NCBI GenBank assembly: GCA_003144275.1
Contig: NJBF01000016.1
Location: 1-64,000 of the forward strand
DNA length: 64,000 nucleotides
Direction: 5' to 3'
Source: Candidatus Heimdallarchaeota archaeon B3_Heim
Lineage (GTDB): Archaea; Asgardarchaeota; Heimdallarchaeia; Hodarchaeales; Hodarchaeaceae
The translations under genes were made by a program, and so were the position numbers. Shown here in pieces: positions 19,836 through 29,877 of the stretch; the stretch's first letter is position 1; each line of letters begins with the position of its first letter. The notes beneath the pieces are model-generated. The model was not told the origin of the DNA, searched no databases, and saw nothing but the letters and a program-made list of their open reading frames with translations.

Positions 19836-21935
19836 GTGGGTCTAAAGCCAGAACGTATGAGTATTGCCAAAATTACAGTTGATCACGCAGCAGGCCGATC
19901 TTTTCTGAGTAATATTGGGGCTAAACTTGAGCTAGAATTAATTGATTTAGTAAAGACAATCAGTATTGAGCCCAACCCCCTAACTGAGGAAGAATCCAAA
20001 ACAATAGCATTATTAGAAGAATTTTCGCGCCTTACCGCCTTAATTGATTCATTATCACTCACAAATAAGCATCAGAAGATTGATCTTGAGCGAGATGAGC
20101 TGGAGGAGATAAATTTCGAGGCTGAAAAATTATTTGGCCGAAATGAAAATATTATTACCGAGGTTGAGAACCTTAAAGCTCAGGAACTTAATTTAAAGGA
20201 GGTTCATACAGCAGTTCAATCACTCGAGGCATTACAGGGATTAGATATTCATGATGTCCAAGAATTTGGAACTGGTACTCATTTTTACGCAGTTCTTGGT
20301 TTTCTTAAAGGAATTCATAGCTTCCGCTTAGAAATGGCTCTCGATCAGTTAACTGGTGGTGAATTCATCTATAAGCCCATCAGTTCAGACAAAACCAAAA
20401 TTATATGTTTGATTGGCGTTATGAAGCGATTTAGTGGTCCTTTGGATCGCCTTCTGAGTGGACTTGGTTTTGAACCTATCACTATCCCTCCCAAAATTGT
20501 CGGTTCGCCTGAAGAAGCAAAAAGTAAAGCAGAATCTCTTCTAGAACACGTTGAATTAGATTATTTAACACTAAAAGAAAAAATTAACACTGAATTAGGG
20601 AATGAAATTAATAATATTCGAGCTATGACTGAGCAGCTTGAGATTGAATCCACTCGAATTTCTCTTCTTCAGCGAAGTCAGTTGAAAAATGAGAAGTATA
20701 TAATATGGTCTTGGATCCCTAAACGACAGATTAAATCACTTAAACGGATGACAGCTAAAATCGATTCTAGCATTACTTTAAACATCATTAAAAAACCTAA
20801 ACTTGAAAGTGAAGAATTTCCCACATCTATCCATAACAATATATATTCTCGGAATTATGAGAATCTAATTCATGGATTTGGAACCCCTGGATACAATGAA
20901 TGGGATCCTACCAAAATCCTGAGCATTTTAATGCCCATTTTCTTTGGTATTATGTTTGGAGACGTGGTTGATGGGTTTATTGTCTTTCTAATTGGTTTAT
21001 ATGGATTATCATTGAATGTAGATAAGTATTCCAAAAATTCAATGCTTTCCGAGCTTCAAACGTATTTCGATAAAGGTGGGCCTATCTTAGTTACCTTTGG
21101 ATTAACTGCTATGGTTTTTGGGTTTTTATTCGGAAGCTTTCGTGGTTTAGGCGGGGACCATGCGCATCATCTCGGTCTTGAACCCTTGTGGTTTAGTCCT
21201 GAGGCTGAAGGAGGCCAATTCGCATTATTGGAATTTGCTATAGTACTTGGCATACTTGTGATTTCACTTGCTTTGTTTATGCAGTTTATCCATCTGTTAT
21301 CACATAATAAATGGGAAGCCATATTTTTCCCTGGAATGTTCCTAATATTCTACATTTCACTATCATTTTTAGTCTTTGCTTACGGTCCCGATCCAACAAA
21401 GTGGATTTCGGAAACTACTGGAACTGTTAACCTAATCGCGTTACAAGATAAAACAGCTCAAAGTCTGATAGGTCATACTTTCGATCTTGACTGGGTTACC
21501 GAATTGGGTATACCTGTGTTCGCCATTGGTTCTGTTAGTTACCCCATGTTCTTTTTACTAACATCGTTTATATTAACGACATTATATCAGTTCAAACATG
21601 GTATGGATGGTATTAGTGAATGGTTAGATTACTTAATCACAATGATCTCAAACACGATATCCTTTGCTCGAATATTCGCATACAATATGGTGCATGGATC
21701 ATTATCTTTGGTTTTCATACAAATTTTTGCAGGTAGCGGAGAAGGATGGGCGGATGTATTACCAGGAATGATTTTAGGAGCTCCCATTGTTATCGGTCTA
21801 GAACTACTAGTATCTTTCTTACAATCCTTACGTCTCTGTTGGGTAGAATTTTTCGGAAAATTAGGTTATCTAGGGACTGGTCGTAAATTTATTCCATTTA
21901 AAGAAAACCGTAGGTTTACAGCAATTGCAGGCTAA
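19836..21935 (+). CDS. atpI: V/A-type ATPase subunit I (a)
   Basis: This is the membrane stator subunit that forms the ion half-channels with the K ring. The N-terminal half (residues about 1-330) is soluble and coiled-coil rich. The C-terminal half holds about seven or eight membrane helices with family motifs: FGIMFGDVVDGFIV, TFGLTAMVFGFLFGSFRG, and the critical ISFARIFAYNMVHGSLS helix with its Arg, followed by LQSLRLCWVEFFGKL. I choose the GTG at 19836 because AGAGGTGA precedes it; an ATG at 19857 is an alternative. The frame is open further upstream but that part overlaps the divergent gene. Subunits C and K follow. Confidence 0.93.
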   Translation: MGLKPERMSIAKITVDHAAGRSFLSNIGAKLELELIDLVKTISIEPNPLTEEESKTIALLEEFSRLTALIDSLSLTNKHQKIDLERDELEEINFEAEKLFGRNENIITEVENLKAQELNLKEVHTAVQSLEALQGLDIHDVQEFGTGTHFYAVLGFLKGIHSFRLEMALDQLTGGEFIYKPISSDKTKIICLIGVMKRFSGPLDRLLSGLGFEPITIPPKIVGSPEEAKSKAESLLEHVELDYLTLKEKINTELGNEINNIRAMTEQLEIESTRISLLQRSQLKNEKYIIWSWIPKRQIKSLKRMTAKIDSSITLNIIKKPKLESEEFPTSIHNNIYSRNYENLIHGFGTPGYNEWDPTKILSILMPIFFGIMFGDVVDGFIVFLIGLYGLSLNVDKYSKNSMLSELQTYFDKGGPILVTFGLTAMVFGFLFGSFRGLGGDHAHHLGLEPLWFSPEAEGGQFALLEFAIVLGILVISLALFMQFIHLLSHNKWEAIFFPGMFLIFYISLSFLVFAYGPDPTKWISETTGTVNLIALQDKTAQSLIGHTFDLDWVTELGIPVFAIGSVSYPMFFLLTSFILTTLYQFKHGMDGISEWLDYLITMISNTISFARIFAYNMVHGSLSLVFIQIFAGSGEGWADVLPGMILGAPIVIGLELLVSFLQSLRLCWVEFFGKLGYLGTGRKFIPFKENRRFTAIAG

Positions 21936-21972
21936 GATAAATAGGATTAAAAAAGATTAAGAATGTGAAAAT

Positions 21973-23052
21973 ATGGCTTTTCATCAGATCCGTGAAGCAA
22001 AGGACTATTCTTTTATTAACGCAAGGATCAAAGCGCGTCGAAGCCAGCTCCTATCCACAAGTGATTATGAGCACATTCTAGGTATTTCTTTGGAAGATGG
22101 AATTTCCGTACTGCTTAATCATCCCCGCTATCATGATGCATTTGAAGATATTTCATATCAGTCGAGTCAACTCTCATTAATGATAGAAAAGTCATTAAAT
22201 GACTCAATTGAGGTTGAAATACATTCATTAATAAAGAATCTTCCTAATACCGATCAAGAATTTTTATTATTCTATTTGAAAAAAAATTATCTGAAAATCA
22301 TTGAAGATATTCTCCATAAATTGCATAACTCGGATACCAAACCTTTAGATTTAACAAATCGCTATATTACCTCTCCTGAGGAACGTGTGGAACTAATCCA
22401 TGCAACACAAGTCACCTCAATAGAAGAGCTCGCAGAAACAGTATCAGAAAAGTGGTTGCGTAAGGCAATTCTCTCCTCGTTAGATAAATACAATGAAACA
22501 CAAAATATCCTAGAGATCGTTTATCGAATAGAACGTGCATTCTATGACGAATTATGGAGAGAAAAGATAGGAAATCTCAAGAGAATGAGTAAATCCATCG
22601 CTGAGAAAGTCATTGGAATAGAAATAGACTTGAACAATATCAACATTGTTCTTAGACAAAAAGCCATGCATAAAATTGTTTCTTCAATCGATTCCCTAGT
22701 TATACCCCTTTACTACCGTTTAAAATCGGATTTTGATGATTTGCTGAATGCCCCGTCACTTGCAAGTGCATTCTCGGTACTAGAATCAACCTATTACGTT
22801 GATTTTGCCCGAAAGGTTCATAATAGTTATACCATGAAAAATACGATCGAAATGCTGGAACAGATTCAACAAGAATACTTCTTACAGTCTCTAACAAGTA
22901 TTATGGCAGGTTATCCTTTCCATCTTGGTATTTTACTAAGTTATTACCACTATCGAAAGCAAGAGGTTGAAAACCTCCGTATTATCTTCGAGTCAAAAAT
23001 TAAAGATATAGATATTGAATTTACACGAAATTTACTCATTTACAGCAAATGA
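21973..23052 (+). CDS. atpC: V/A-type ATPase subunit C (d)
   Basis: This 359-residue soluble protein links the central stalk to the K ring. The opening YSFINARIKARRSQLLS and the all-helical composition are typical of archaeal subunit C. It starts 37 bp after subunit I and is followed by subunit K. The catalytic subunits A, B, D, E and F are not in this window, so the complex must be encoded in at least two places. Confidence 0.88.
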   Translation: MAFHQIREAKDYSFINARIKARRSQLLSTSDYEHILGISLEDGISVLLNHPRYHDAFEDISYQSSQLSLMIEKSLNDSIEVEIHSLIKNLPNTDQEFLLFYLKKNYLKIIEDILHKLHNSDTKPLDLTNRYITSPEERVELIHATQVTSIEELAETVSEKWLRKAILSSLDKYNETQNILEIVYRIERAFYDELWREKIGNLKRMSKSIAEKVIGIEIDLNNINIVLRQKAMHKIVSSIDSLVIPLYYRLKSDFDDLLNAPSLASAFSVLESTYYVDFARKVHNSYTMKNTIEMLEQIQQEYFLQSLTSIMAGYPFHLGILLSYYHYRKQEVENLRIIFESKIKDIDIEFTRNLLIYSK

Positions 23053-23117
23053 TGTATGAAAATGATTCATAGAATCCAATAGAAAATTTAAAATGATAAT
23101 TTAAAAGGTGAAAAAAC

Positions 23118-23474
23118 ATGAACACAACACAATTAAAACAGATTTTTAAGGTAAAAATCGTTGTAGGCACATTAGTATTAGTCTTTCTAAGTCTTACGAT
23201 CGCTGTCTCTTCAGTTGTTGCCAGTCCAGAGTCAACACAATCAGTTACTCAAGAGGATTCCAACTGGGGAATTGGTTTAGGAGCAGGTATTGCTATTGGT
23301 TTAGCTGGTTTAGGAGCAGGACTTGGGCTTGGATCAGCAAGCTCTGCTGCAATTGGGGCAATAGCAGAAAGGCCAGAAGTATTCGGAAGAACGATAATTT
23401 TCATTGCGTTCATAGAAGGAATAGGAGTCTTCGGGTTCGTTATAGCATTCCTACTTTCCCTATCATTAGGTTGA
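23118..23474 (+). CDS. atpK: V/A-type ATPase subunit K (proteolipid c)
   Basis: This is the rotor-ring subunit that carries H+ or Na+. The two-helix hairpin spans residues about 52-118: GLGAGIAIGLAGLGAGLGLG, a polar loop with AIAERPEV, and a second helix with the carboxylate in FIEGIGVFGFVIAF. The first about 36 residues form an additional hydrophobic, signal-peptide-like segment. No Na+-binding Gln/Thr signature is obvious near the Glu, so the coupling ion is uncertain. AAAAGGTG lies just upstream of the ATG. Confidence 0.92.
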   Translation: MNTTQLKQIFKVKIVVGTLVLVFLSLTIAVSSVVASPESTQSVTQEDSNWGIGLGAGIAIGLAGLGAGLGLGSASSAAIGAIAERPEVFGRTIIFIAFIEGIGVFGFVIAFLLSLSLG

Positions 23475-23651
23475 TTGGTATAGTCAGGATTAATAACGTA
23501 ATTTTGTTAATGGATCTTTGCTTTTGAACCAGATTAAACAGTTCGATATAGGGAAAAGGTTTTTCCCTCCATAAAACAGCTAATTTCAAACCTTGAAATG
23601 CAAAGATCCAAAAATCCCCCTATCTCTTTATAATTCCGACCAAATATAGTT

Positions 23652-23966
23652 CTACATTTCTTCTTCTTTTTCACTTTTAAGAATCAAGCTACTAAGTGTT
23701 TTCTGTTGTCTTGACACTAGAAGGGCATCTTTTTTTGCTTGATATTGTACAATAACATATAGTTCTATTATGGCAAGGATGAAAAAAACAATGACGGTCA
23801 ATATAAGTACAAATTCACTCAGGGGAGATTCAAAATATTTTGAAAGGAAACTCCCTATAAAAACTCCAAGAATAACCATAATAGGCAAATTGAAAGCCGA
23901 AGCTGCAATATTAGCTGGAGTGCCTAGCTGCCGTCTTCTTTTTTGTTTAATTGTCATGGTAGTCAA
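23652..23966 (-). CDS. Small two-helix membrane protein
   Basis: The 104-residue protein has a basic N-terminus (KQKRRRQ), two hydrophobic segments (about 28-50 and 52-74) and a charged C-terminal tail. The layout is like AtpZ/AtpI-type accessory proteins of ATP synthases, and the ATPase genes lie close by, but the strand is opposite and the similarity is topological only. It follows the molybdenum hydroxylase genes on the same strand, overlapping the end of the [2Fe-2S] subunit gene by 4 bp, so it is probably co-transcribed with them. Confidence 0.45.
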   Translation of the reverse strand: MTTMTIKQKRRRQLGTPANIAASAFNLPIMVILGVFIGSFLSKYFESPLSEFVLILTVIVFFILAIIELYVIVQYQAKKDALLVSRQQKTLSSLILKSEKEEEM

Positions 23967-24454
23967 CTAAATTGTCTCTCATTCACATCATATATACTCT
24001 CGATGATTTGTTTATATCCCGTACAACGACAGATAATTCCGTTTATCATCTCTTGTATCTCTGAAAAAGTGAATCGTTGCTGTTGAGTAAGAATATAATG
24101 ACCCATAATAAGGAATGCTCCTGTACAAAATCCACATTGAACTGCACCGTGTTTGATGAAAGCGTTTTGCAGCTCATTTGCGTTTTCTTTAGTAGAAATT
24201 CCTTCCACTGTGACGATCTTGCAGTTCATTGCTTCTTGGGCTAGAACTAAACACGATTTTACTGGTTTATCATCAAGAAGAACTGTACAAATTCCGCAAT
24301 CTCCAGCCCAACAAGCCGCTTTTACTGATTTCACCTGAAACTGATTCCGTAAAACATCTAATAACGTCTCATTGGAAGTGATATTCGTAAGTCGTTTCTG
24401 GCCATTAAGTGTGATAGAAAGTGTTTTCATTCCTAGAGTATCCTCTTTAATCAT
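23963..24454 (-). CDS. Molybdenum hydroxylase, [2Fe-2S] subunit
   Basis: This small subunit of a xanthine dehydrogenase/aldehyde oxidoreductase-type enzyme carries electrons between the molybdenum centre and FAD. It holds two clusters. The plant-type N-terminal set is CWAGDCGICTVL plus a later Cys in KSCLVL. The C-terminal helical set is QCGFCTGAFLIM and IICRCTGY. The ATG at 24454 overlaps the stop of the FAD subunit gene (ATGA), implying translational coupling; an ATG at 24430 is also possible. Confidence 0.93.
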   Translation of the reverse strand: MIKEDTLGMKTLSITLNGQKRLTNITSNETLLDVLRNQFQVKSVKAACWAGDCGICTVLLDDKPVKSCLVLAQEAMNCKIVTVEGISTKENANELQNAFIKHGAVQCGFCTGAFLIMGHYILTQQQRFTFSEIQEMINGIICRCTGYKQIIESIYDVNERQFS

Positions 24455-25317
24455 TCTAATACCTCCTTGAGTATAGTTCTAGTAACCATTTCAGCCATAT
24501 GCATTCTATATTTCTTACTGGCACGTATATCATCAATTGGTCTCAAGATTGGAGTAATTACATCCCATATATCTCTGAATTTTGCTTCATCAAGTTCCTT
24601 TCTCTCTCGGACAATATTATCGGTTATATCGATCAATAGAGGAGTTGGCGCCATGGCGGTATAAGATAAGCACGTCTTTTTTTCATTGTGAAAGCAAGCT
24701 ACGCCAACTAGCGCTAAGTCTTCTGAACTTCGCTTCATCTTCTTAAAAGAGGATCTTGATCCCTTCTTAGGACGCGGTATACTAATGGAAGTAATAATTT
24801 CATCTGAAGTTAAGAGATTACGTTTTACACCAGTAAAAAACTCATTGATTGGGACTGTCCGTTGCCCCTTTGCTAAAGATGAAATATTAATTTTTGCATC
24901 TAAAACGTAAAGAGAAGCTGCAGAATCAGCTGCAGGTGACGATGTACCAATATTTCCACCAATAGTAGCCCGATATCGAAGAATTTCGTCCGCTAAATCT
25001 GCCAAGGATTGATATAATGCGAGATATTCCTCTTTTATAATTGGGATTGTAAGAACTTCTATAATAGGTGTGACAGCACCAATTTTAAGTTCTTGCTCCG
25101 TTATTCTTATAGTTTGAAGTTCTGGTATCATTTTCAGATTAATAAGAACTTTTGGTTGAATTAATCGATGACGTAGTTCGATTAATAGATCTGTTCCCCC
25201 TGCAAGTAATCGTGCTTTATTTTGATACTGATCAAGAAGCTCTAAAGCTTCTTTTAATGATGAAGGAGTAATTAAATTAAATTTTGGAAGACTTGAGTAT
25301 GAAATGATGTTCTTCAT
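24451..25317 (-). CDS. Molybdenum hydroxylase, FAD subunit
   Basis: This 288-residue FAD-binding subunit of the CoxM/XdhB type has the flavin motifs ARLLAGGTDLLIELR near the start and RYRATIGGNIGTSSPAADS in the middle. The remainder shows the usual CO_deh_flav_C region. It overlaps the genes on both sides by 4 bp, so the three subunits are made from one message in the order large, FAD, Fe-S. Confidence 0.93.
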   Translation of the reverse strand: MKNIISYSSLPKFNLITPSSLKEALELLDQYQNKARLLAGGTDLLIELRHRLIQPKVLINLKMIPELQTIRITEQELKIGAVTPIIEVLTIPIIKEEYLALYQSLADLADEILRYRATIGGNIGTSSPAADSAASLYVLDAKINISSLAKGQRTVPINEFFTGVKRNLLTSDEIITSISIPRPKKGSRSSFKKMKRSSEDLALVGVACFHNEKKTCLSYTAMAPTPLLIDITDNIVRERKELDEAKFRDIWDVITPILRPIDDIRASKKYRMHMAEMVTRTILKEVLE

Positions 25318-27689
25318 TGTTTTTCCTCCATCAATTTTTTCTTTAAAGAGGCAATTAACTCAGGCCTCTGCTTTTGAATTTCAGACCAGACTCTTTCTGA
25401 AGTAATTGGTAAATCAAATATTTGTACATTAATTGCATCTGCAATTGCATTTCCTAATGCGGCTGGTACACCAATCATTGTTAGTTCTCCAATACCTCGT
25501 GCTCCGTGTGGACCATCCTCTTGGGGATTTTCAATAAAGTATGAAGAGAATTCCTTTGGAATATCTCCAGGTCGGGCAATAATATAATCAACAAAGCTGG
25601 GATTAAGCAACTCCCCGGTCTTAGAATATTGTAGTTGCTCAGATGTGGCAATAGAAAGGGCCATGACACTGCCGCCAATTACTTGCCCTTCACATAATTG
25701 TGGATTGATAGCTTTCCCTATATCAAAAGCAGAGACTATTTGATTGATTTTAATTTCTCCAGTTAATGCATTAAGTTCAAGTTCGACACCTTGAGCTCCA
25801 AAAGTTTCAAATATGGCAGGATTGCCAGCTCCTGTGTCAGGATCCAGGATAGTCATTTTAGCAATATATTTCCCATGACCAATAACAGGCCCACCAATGG
25901 ATTCGCCTGTTGGATACATATAGCCCATCACCACTTCAGAGAGACTCAAGTGATTCCACGGTTCACCTTTAGGAAAAATTAATTCGTTTTTAATGACTAA
26001 ATCATCTTTTATCACTCTTAATACTTGAGAAGCAGTTTCAAATATCTGTTCTTTTGCATTAAGACAGGCATTTTGGACAGCATTTCCATCCATAAATAGA
26101 GATCGTGATCCAACGGTTTGCCATGTATAGGCATCTCTATCAGTATCTCGATCTCCTCTAATTTTTACTTTCTCAATTGGTAAACCAAGTTCATCTGCCG
26201 CAATTTGTGCTAAGCTAGTTAACGTACCTTGACCCATTTCTGAGGTTCCAACTGAAAGTATAATACTCCCATCTTCATTAAACTTAACGTAAGATGAAGA
26301 GGCACTGTTTGGGGGTTGTGCAGGTCCTTTCATAAAACCAGCAATCCCAACACCTCTAAAAATCCATGGTTTAAGGGGAGGAGTCTTTTTCCTTTTCTTA
26401 GTGAGTTCACTCCAAACTTTATCTAAACATTCATCGATACTGCCAGCATCCTCTCTCAGACGATATTGATTCCCTGTAATCCCCGAACCTGGCTTTAAAG
26501 TATTTATCTTGCGAAAAGTAACTGACCCTAATCCTAATTTTTTTGCGATGATTTCATTTTGTCGTTCGATTACCCAATGAAGCTCTAAATGCCCAAAACC
26601 ACGAAAAGCAGTCGCATAAGGTTTATTCGTATAAACCGTGTAAGAATCTGATTTAATATGATCTATTTCGTACGGGCCGATTGAAACATAGCCAGCAGCT
26701 CTGCCTACATTGACCGCATAGTCAGCAAAGGCTCCTGAATCCCAAATATATTCAATCTGCTGAGCTGTTATTTTCCCTTGCTTAGTAACACCTGTCTTCA
26801 GATTTGCTACCATTCCAACTCGTATCGGAGCGCTTCTAAAGTTCTCTTCTCTTGTCAAATGTAATTTAACAGGACGATTGTTCGCTTTTCGAGAGAGTAA
26901 AACGACCAAAGGTTCAAAATTAAGTCCTGCTTTTCCTCCAAATCCACCTCCAAGGAGAGGTGAGTATACAGTAATATTAGATGTCGATGTTGCAAAAGTA
27001 ATACCCAATAGATAACGTACGGTGAATGGTGATTGGGCAGAGGACCATACTTCTATAGTTCCGTCTTTACGGTAATGTCCTATAGAAACTATAGGTTCTA
27101 AGTATGCATGGGAGATTTGGGGCATACTATAACTGTGTTCGAAGATTTCATCAGCTTGTTTAAACCCATCTTCTATGTTACCTTTTCGTAATTTAAAATG
27201 ATTTGCTACATTTGTTCCTGGAATAGGATGAAAAGCGGGAGAATGATTGTAATCAGCCATTTTTTCATGAACTAATATTTGTTTGGAGTCCATTGCTTTA
27301 ACAGGGTCTAAAATAGGTTCTAATGGCTCATATTCTATCTTTATTAATGATAGAGCTTCTTCAGCAATAGTCTCTGATTCTGCAGCTACCGCCACAACAG
27401 GTTGACCAATCCAAACAACTTTTTCGACTGCGAGAATATCCCGGTCTCCAGCGTAAAGACCAATTTTCACAGGCCAATCCTTTCCAGTAACAATAGCAAC
27501 AACCCCAGGCAATATTTCTGCTTCGGCTGTGTCTATTGAAAGTATTTTTCCGTGTGCGATTGGAGAGGCAAGAAATTTTCCTGTAAGCATATTTGGAATG
27601 TAATCTATGTCAACTGCATACATCGCCTGGCCAGATACTTTATCTCTTGCATCTTTTCGGGGAACTGACTGACCTACATACTCATTCAT
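25314..27689 (-). CDS. Molybdenum hydroxylase, large molybdopterin subunit
   Basis: The 791-residue large subunit binds the molybdenum cofactor and hydroxylates the substrate. Motifs are GGGFGGKAGLNFEP, PYATAFRGFGHLE (the AFRGFG motif of xanthine dehydrogenase-like enzymes), GTSEMGQGTLT and the catalytic Glu in ARGIGELTMIG near the C-terminus. The AYxCSFR loop of aerobic CO dehydrogenase is absent, so CO oxidation is unlikely. The substrate, an aldehyde, purine or N-heterocycle, cannot be named. A MoaD-like gene lies just upstream in the same direction. Confidence 0.92.
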   Translation of the reverse strand: MNEYVGQSVPRKDARDKVSGQAMYAVDIDYIPNMLTGKFLASPIAHGKILSIDTAEAEILPGVVAIVTGKDWPVKIGLYAGDRDILAVEKVVWIGQPVVAVAAESETIAEEALSLIKIEYEPLEPILDPVKAMDSKQILVHEKMADYNHSPAFHPIPGTNVANHFKLRKGNIEDGFKQADEIFEHSYSMPQISHAYLEPIVSIGHYRKDGTIEVWSSAQSPFTVRYLLGITFATSTSNITVYSPLLGGGFGGKAGLNFEPLVVLLSRKANNRPVKLHLTREENFRSAPIRVGMVANLKTGVTKQGKITAQQIEYIWDSGAFADYAVNVGRAAGYVSIGPYEIDHIKSDSYTVYTNKPYATAFRGFGHLELHWVIERQNEIIAKKLGLGSVTFRKINTLKPGSGITGNQYRLREDAGSIDECLDKVWSELTKKRKKTPPLKPWIFRGVGIAGFMKGPAQPPNSASSSYVKFNEDGSIILSVGTSEMGQGTLTSLAQIAADELGLPIEKVKIRGDRDTDRDAYTWQTVGSRSLFMDGNAVQNACLNAKEQIFETASQVLRVIKDDLVIKNELIFPKGEPWNHLSLSEVVMGYMYPTGESIGGPVIGHGKYIAKMTILDPDTGAGNPAIFETFGAQGVELELNALTGEIKINQIVSAFDIGKAINPQLCEGQVIGGSVMALSIATSEQLQYSKTGELLNPSFVDYIIARPGDIPKEFSSYFIENPQEDGPHGARGIGELTMIGVPAALGNAIADAINVQIFDLPITSERVWSEIQKQRPELIASLKKKLMEEKQ

Positions 27690-27728
27690 TCAATTTTCAC
27701 CATAAGTATTGAGAAGGTTTGTAATACG

Positions 27729-28025
27729 TCATCCTCCTCCTACAATTTCCAAAAAACCAATTCGATCAACTCTTACCCGATCTTTGGAGGTTAAAATGGT
27801 ATCTAACCTAGTTGTTGATCGATTCACCACATGTCCATTTACCAAAAGAATTGTTGCTTGATGCAATTTTTTATGATCAAGAAGAAGTGACTTTAAATCA
27901 GGATCCTTTTGGATTAAAGTGTTTACTACATCCCGTATTGTAGGTTCTTTATCTAGTATCTCTAACTCGATTTCAGAACCCAGATTTACCCCTAATTTTC
28001 CAAAAAGTTGAACATGTATTTTCAT
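27729..28025 (-). CDS. MoaD/ThiS-like sulphur carrier
   Basis: This 98-residue ubiquitin-fold protein begins MKIHVQLFGKLG and ends in a Gly-Gly-Gly tail (EIVGGG), the part that becomes a thiocarboxylate in MoaD. The segment ILLVNGHVVN is the usual middle of the fold. It lies 39 bp upstream of the large molybdenum hydroxylase subunit on the same strand, which fits a role in making the molybdopterin for this enzyme. Ubiquitin-like protein modification (SAMP) is an alternative in archaea. Confidence 0.8.
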   Translation of the reverse strand: MKIHVQLFGKLGVNLGSEIELEILDKEPTIRDVVNTLIQKDPDLKSLLLDHKKLHQATILLVNGHVVNRSTTRLDTILTSKDRVRVDRIGFLEIVGGG

Positions 28026-28141
28026 TGTAATTGGGATAGTTTAGATATAATCTGTTGAAATATTTTCTTCTTTCTAGGGTTTTTGAAGATTAAATGCAAA
28101 AAGAAGAAAATCTGACCCTGTCTGAATTTGTTACAATTCAC

Positions 28142-29032
28142 TTAAAGAGTAGGAAGAAATAAGAAAAACACTCCCAGTACAATCAAAGATGCTGCAAAAA
28201 GTCGTTGCCTAATGTCTTCCTTAAATAGAATACGTGCTAGAACCATTGCAAAAAATATATTAAGAGCTCCAATCGGTTCGACTATGGAAACATCTAGATA
28301 ATTAAAAGCTACAATCAATACTAGATACGAATAGGCATTTGTAAGACCTGAAACTACACTAATACTTGGATTTGTTTTGATGACATGATAAGGCTCGATC
28401 ACTTGTCCTTTAAATATCAAAATGGTAAACAATATAATAGTGATCAACAGATATATCAAGAAGGCATAAACTTCAGGTGTAAAATTATCTGTTGCAGCAA
28501 AACCATCAATTATTCTTCCTATTGCCATTAAAAGTGATGCACTAACCATTAACTGGGCTGATGTATTAGTAAATACTTGTTTTAAAGAATTTTTAAATGA
28601 AGATCCCTTTTGCAAATAAGATAAACCAATAAATATTGACACTACACCAATTAATTTCATCAGTGTAATTTCTTCACCAAGTAAGATAGTAGAGAATAGT
28701 AATAAGAATATTAAGTTAAAATTATATAGGGGAGTAACTAAACTAATATCTCCTTCTTTTAACGAAGCGGTATACATCCAAAAGGCAAATGAATAGAATA
28801 TACTTGACATTATAGGAAAAATTATCATTTCCGAAATTTTAATATGCATTATAGCAAATGGGAATAGACTTACTGCCCCAAATCCGAAAAAAACTGTCGT
28901 TATTGCAAGTGATTTATCCTCGATTGAGTCTTTACCTAGTAATTTCAAAAATATTCTTTCAAAACCTAGAAGAATTATCCTGACAACCAATGCTAGAGTT
29001 AATATTCCAGTACTCACAAAATTACTTTCCAA
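28142..29032 (-). CDS. EamA/DMT-family transporter
   Basis: This 296-residue membrane protein has about ten hydrophobic helices arranged as two similar five-helix halves, as in drug/metabolite transporters. Typical phrases are ILLGEEITLMKLIGVVSIFIGL in the first half and NYLDVSIVEPIGALNIFFAMVLA in the second. The TTG start at 29032 abuts the stop of the HAD gene, so the genes are probably co-transcribed. The substrate is unknown. Confidence 0.8.
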   Translation of the reverse strand: MESNFVSTGILTLALVVRIILLGFERIFLKLLGKDSIEDKSLAITTVFFGFGAVSLFPFAIMHIKISEMIIFPIMSSIFYSFAFWMYTASLKEGDISLVTPLYNFNLIFLLLFSTILLGEEITLMKLIGVVSIFIGLSYLQKGSSFKNSLKQVFTNTSAQLMVSASLLMAIGRIIDGFAATDNFTPEVYAFLIYLLITIILFTILIFKGQVIEPYHVIKTNPSISVVSGLTNAYSYLVLIVAFNYLDVSIVEPIGALNIFFAMVLARILFKEDIRQRLFAASLIVLGVFFLFLPTL

Positions 29033-29737
29033 TTAGGTCGATTCTATCAGATCAACTAGTTGAGAATAATTCTGAATTGTTCGAAATGATGGCGTAATAA
29101 CTTTTGCTTCCTGTTCCTCGTTTGGGTTGAACCAAATAGGTGTAATTCCGATAAAGGCTGCAGGATTGATATCATGTTTCAATGAATCTCCTACCATGAA
29201 AGTATTTTCTGGAATACCTCTCATCAGTGACAACGTATGATAGAAGATTAGTGGATGAGGTTTTTCATGGCCAACAGCTTCCGAGGTAACAATCTCCTCA
29301 AACATATCTCCAAGGCCTAAGAGACTTATTTTTCTATATTGGATGTTTGCCTGCATATTAGTAATAATGCCCAAACGATAATTTTTCCTTTTTAACGAAT
29401 CTAATGCATCTTTCAACCCTGGATATGGAGTCATTTTTTCATAAAAACCAGCATAATATCCATCTAGAAGAGCTGAAATTAAATCAGTATTCGGAATACC
29501 AGTTGCTATTTCAACAAACTTTTGAAAGTACAAAGCTCGAGAATGTGAGGCAGCAGAATCAGCTAAAAATCTCTTAATCCAAGAACGACTGTCTGAATAC
29601 AGTTTACTAAAGTCTGCAAACTCCATGTTTGCTCCTTGCTCATTCCAACTTTTGTGAGCTTGAGTAAGCCCTCTTCGTTGAGCTGTGTCATAATCATATA
29701 GCGTACCATCTAGATCAAAGAGAACAATTTTGGACAA
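29033..29737 (-). CDS. HAD-family hydrolase
   Basis: This is a haloacid-dehalogenase-type phosphatase. Motif I is FDLDGTLYDYD, motif II is IITNM and motifs III/IV are GHEKPHPLIF with GDSLKHDINPA. The helical cap between motifs I and II makes it subclass I, similar to predicted phosphoglycolate-type phosphatases. I place the start at the TTG at 29737, preceded by AGGTG; a TTG at 29764 would add nine residues including two adjacent cysteines. The substrate is not predictable. Confidence 0.85.
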   Translation of the reverse strand: MSKIVLFDLDGTLYDYDTAQRRGLTQAHKSWNEQGANMEFADFSKLYSDSRSWIKRFLADSAASHSRALYFQKFVEIATGIPNTDLISALLDGYYAGFYEKMTPYPGLKDALDSLKRKNYRLGIITNMQANIQYRKISLLGLGDMFEEIVTSEAVGHEKPHPLIFYHTLSLMRGIPENTFMVGDSLKHDINPAAFIGITPIWFNPNEEQEAKVITPSFRTIQNYSQLVDLIEST

Positions 29738-29877
29738 AAAACAACACCTATAGTCTGTGCACAATAAATGAATTTCACTGCTTTAAGAATTTTTCAGCTA
29801 TGCTCTATGATTTGTATGAAATAAAAAAAGAAAATGGAAAACTAAGCATCAAAAAAGTTGCTTAAATTTTTTTTGCT

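Noticed and set aside
25314..27689. Aerobic CO dehydrogenase large subunit
   Set aside because: The AYxCSFR active-site loop is absent and the AFRGFG motif of xanthine dehydrogenase-like enzymes is present.
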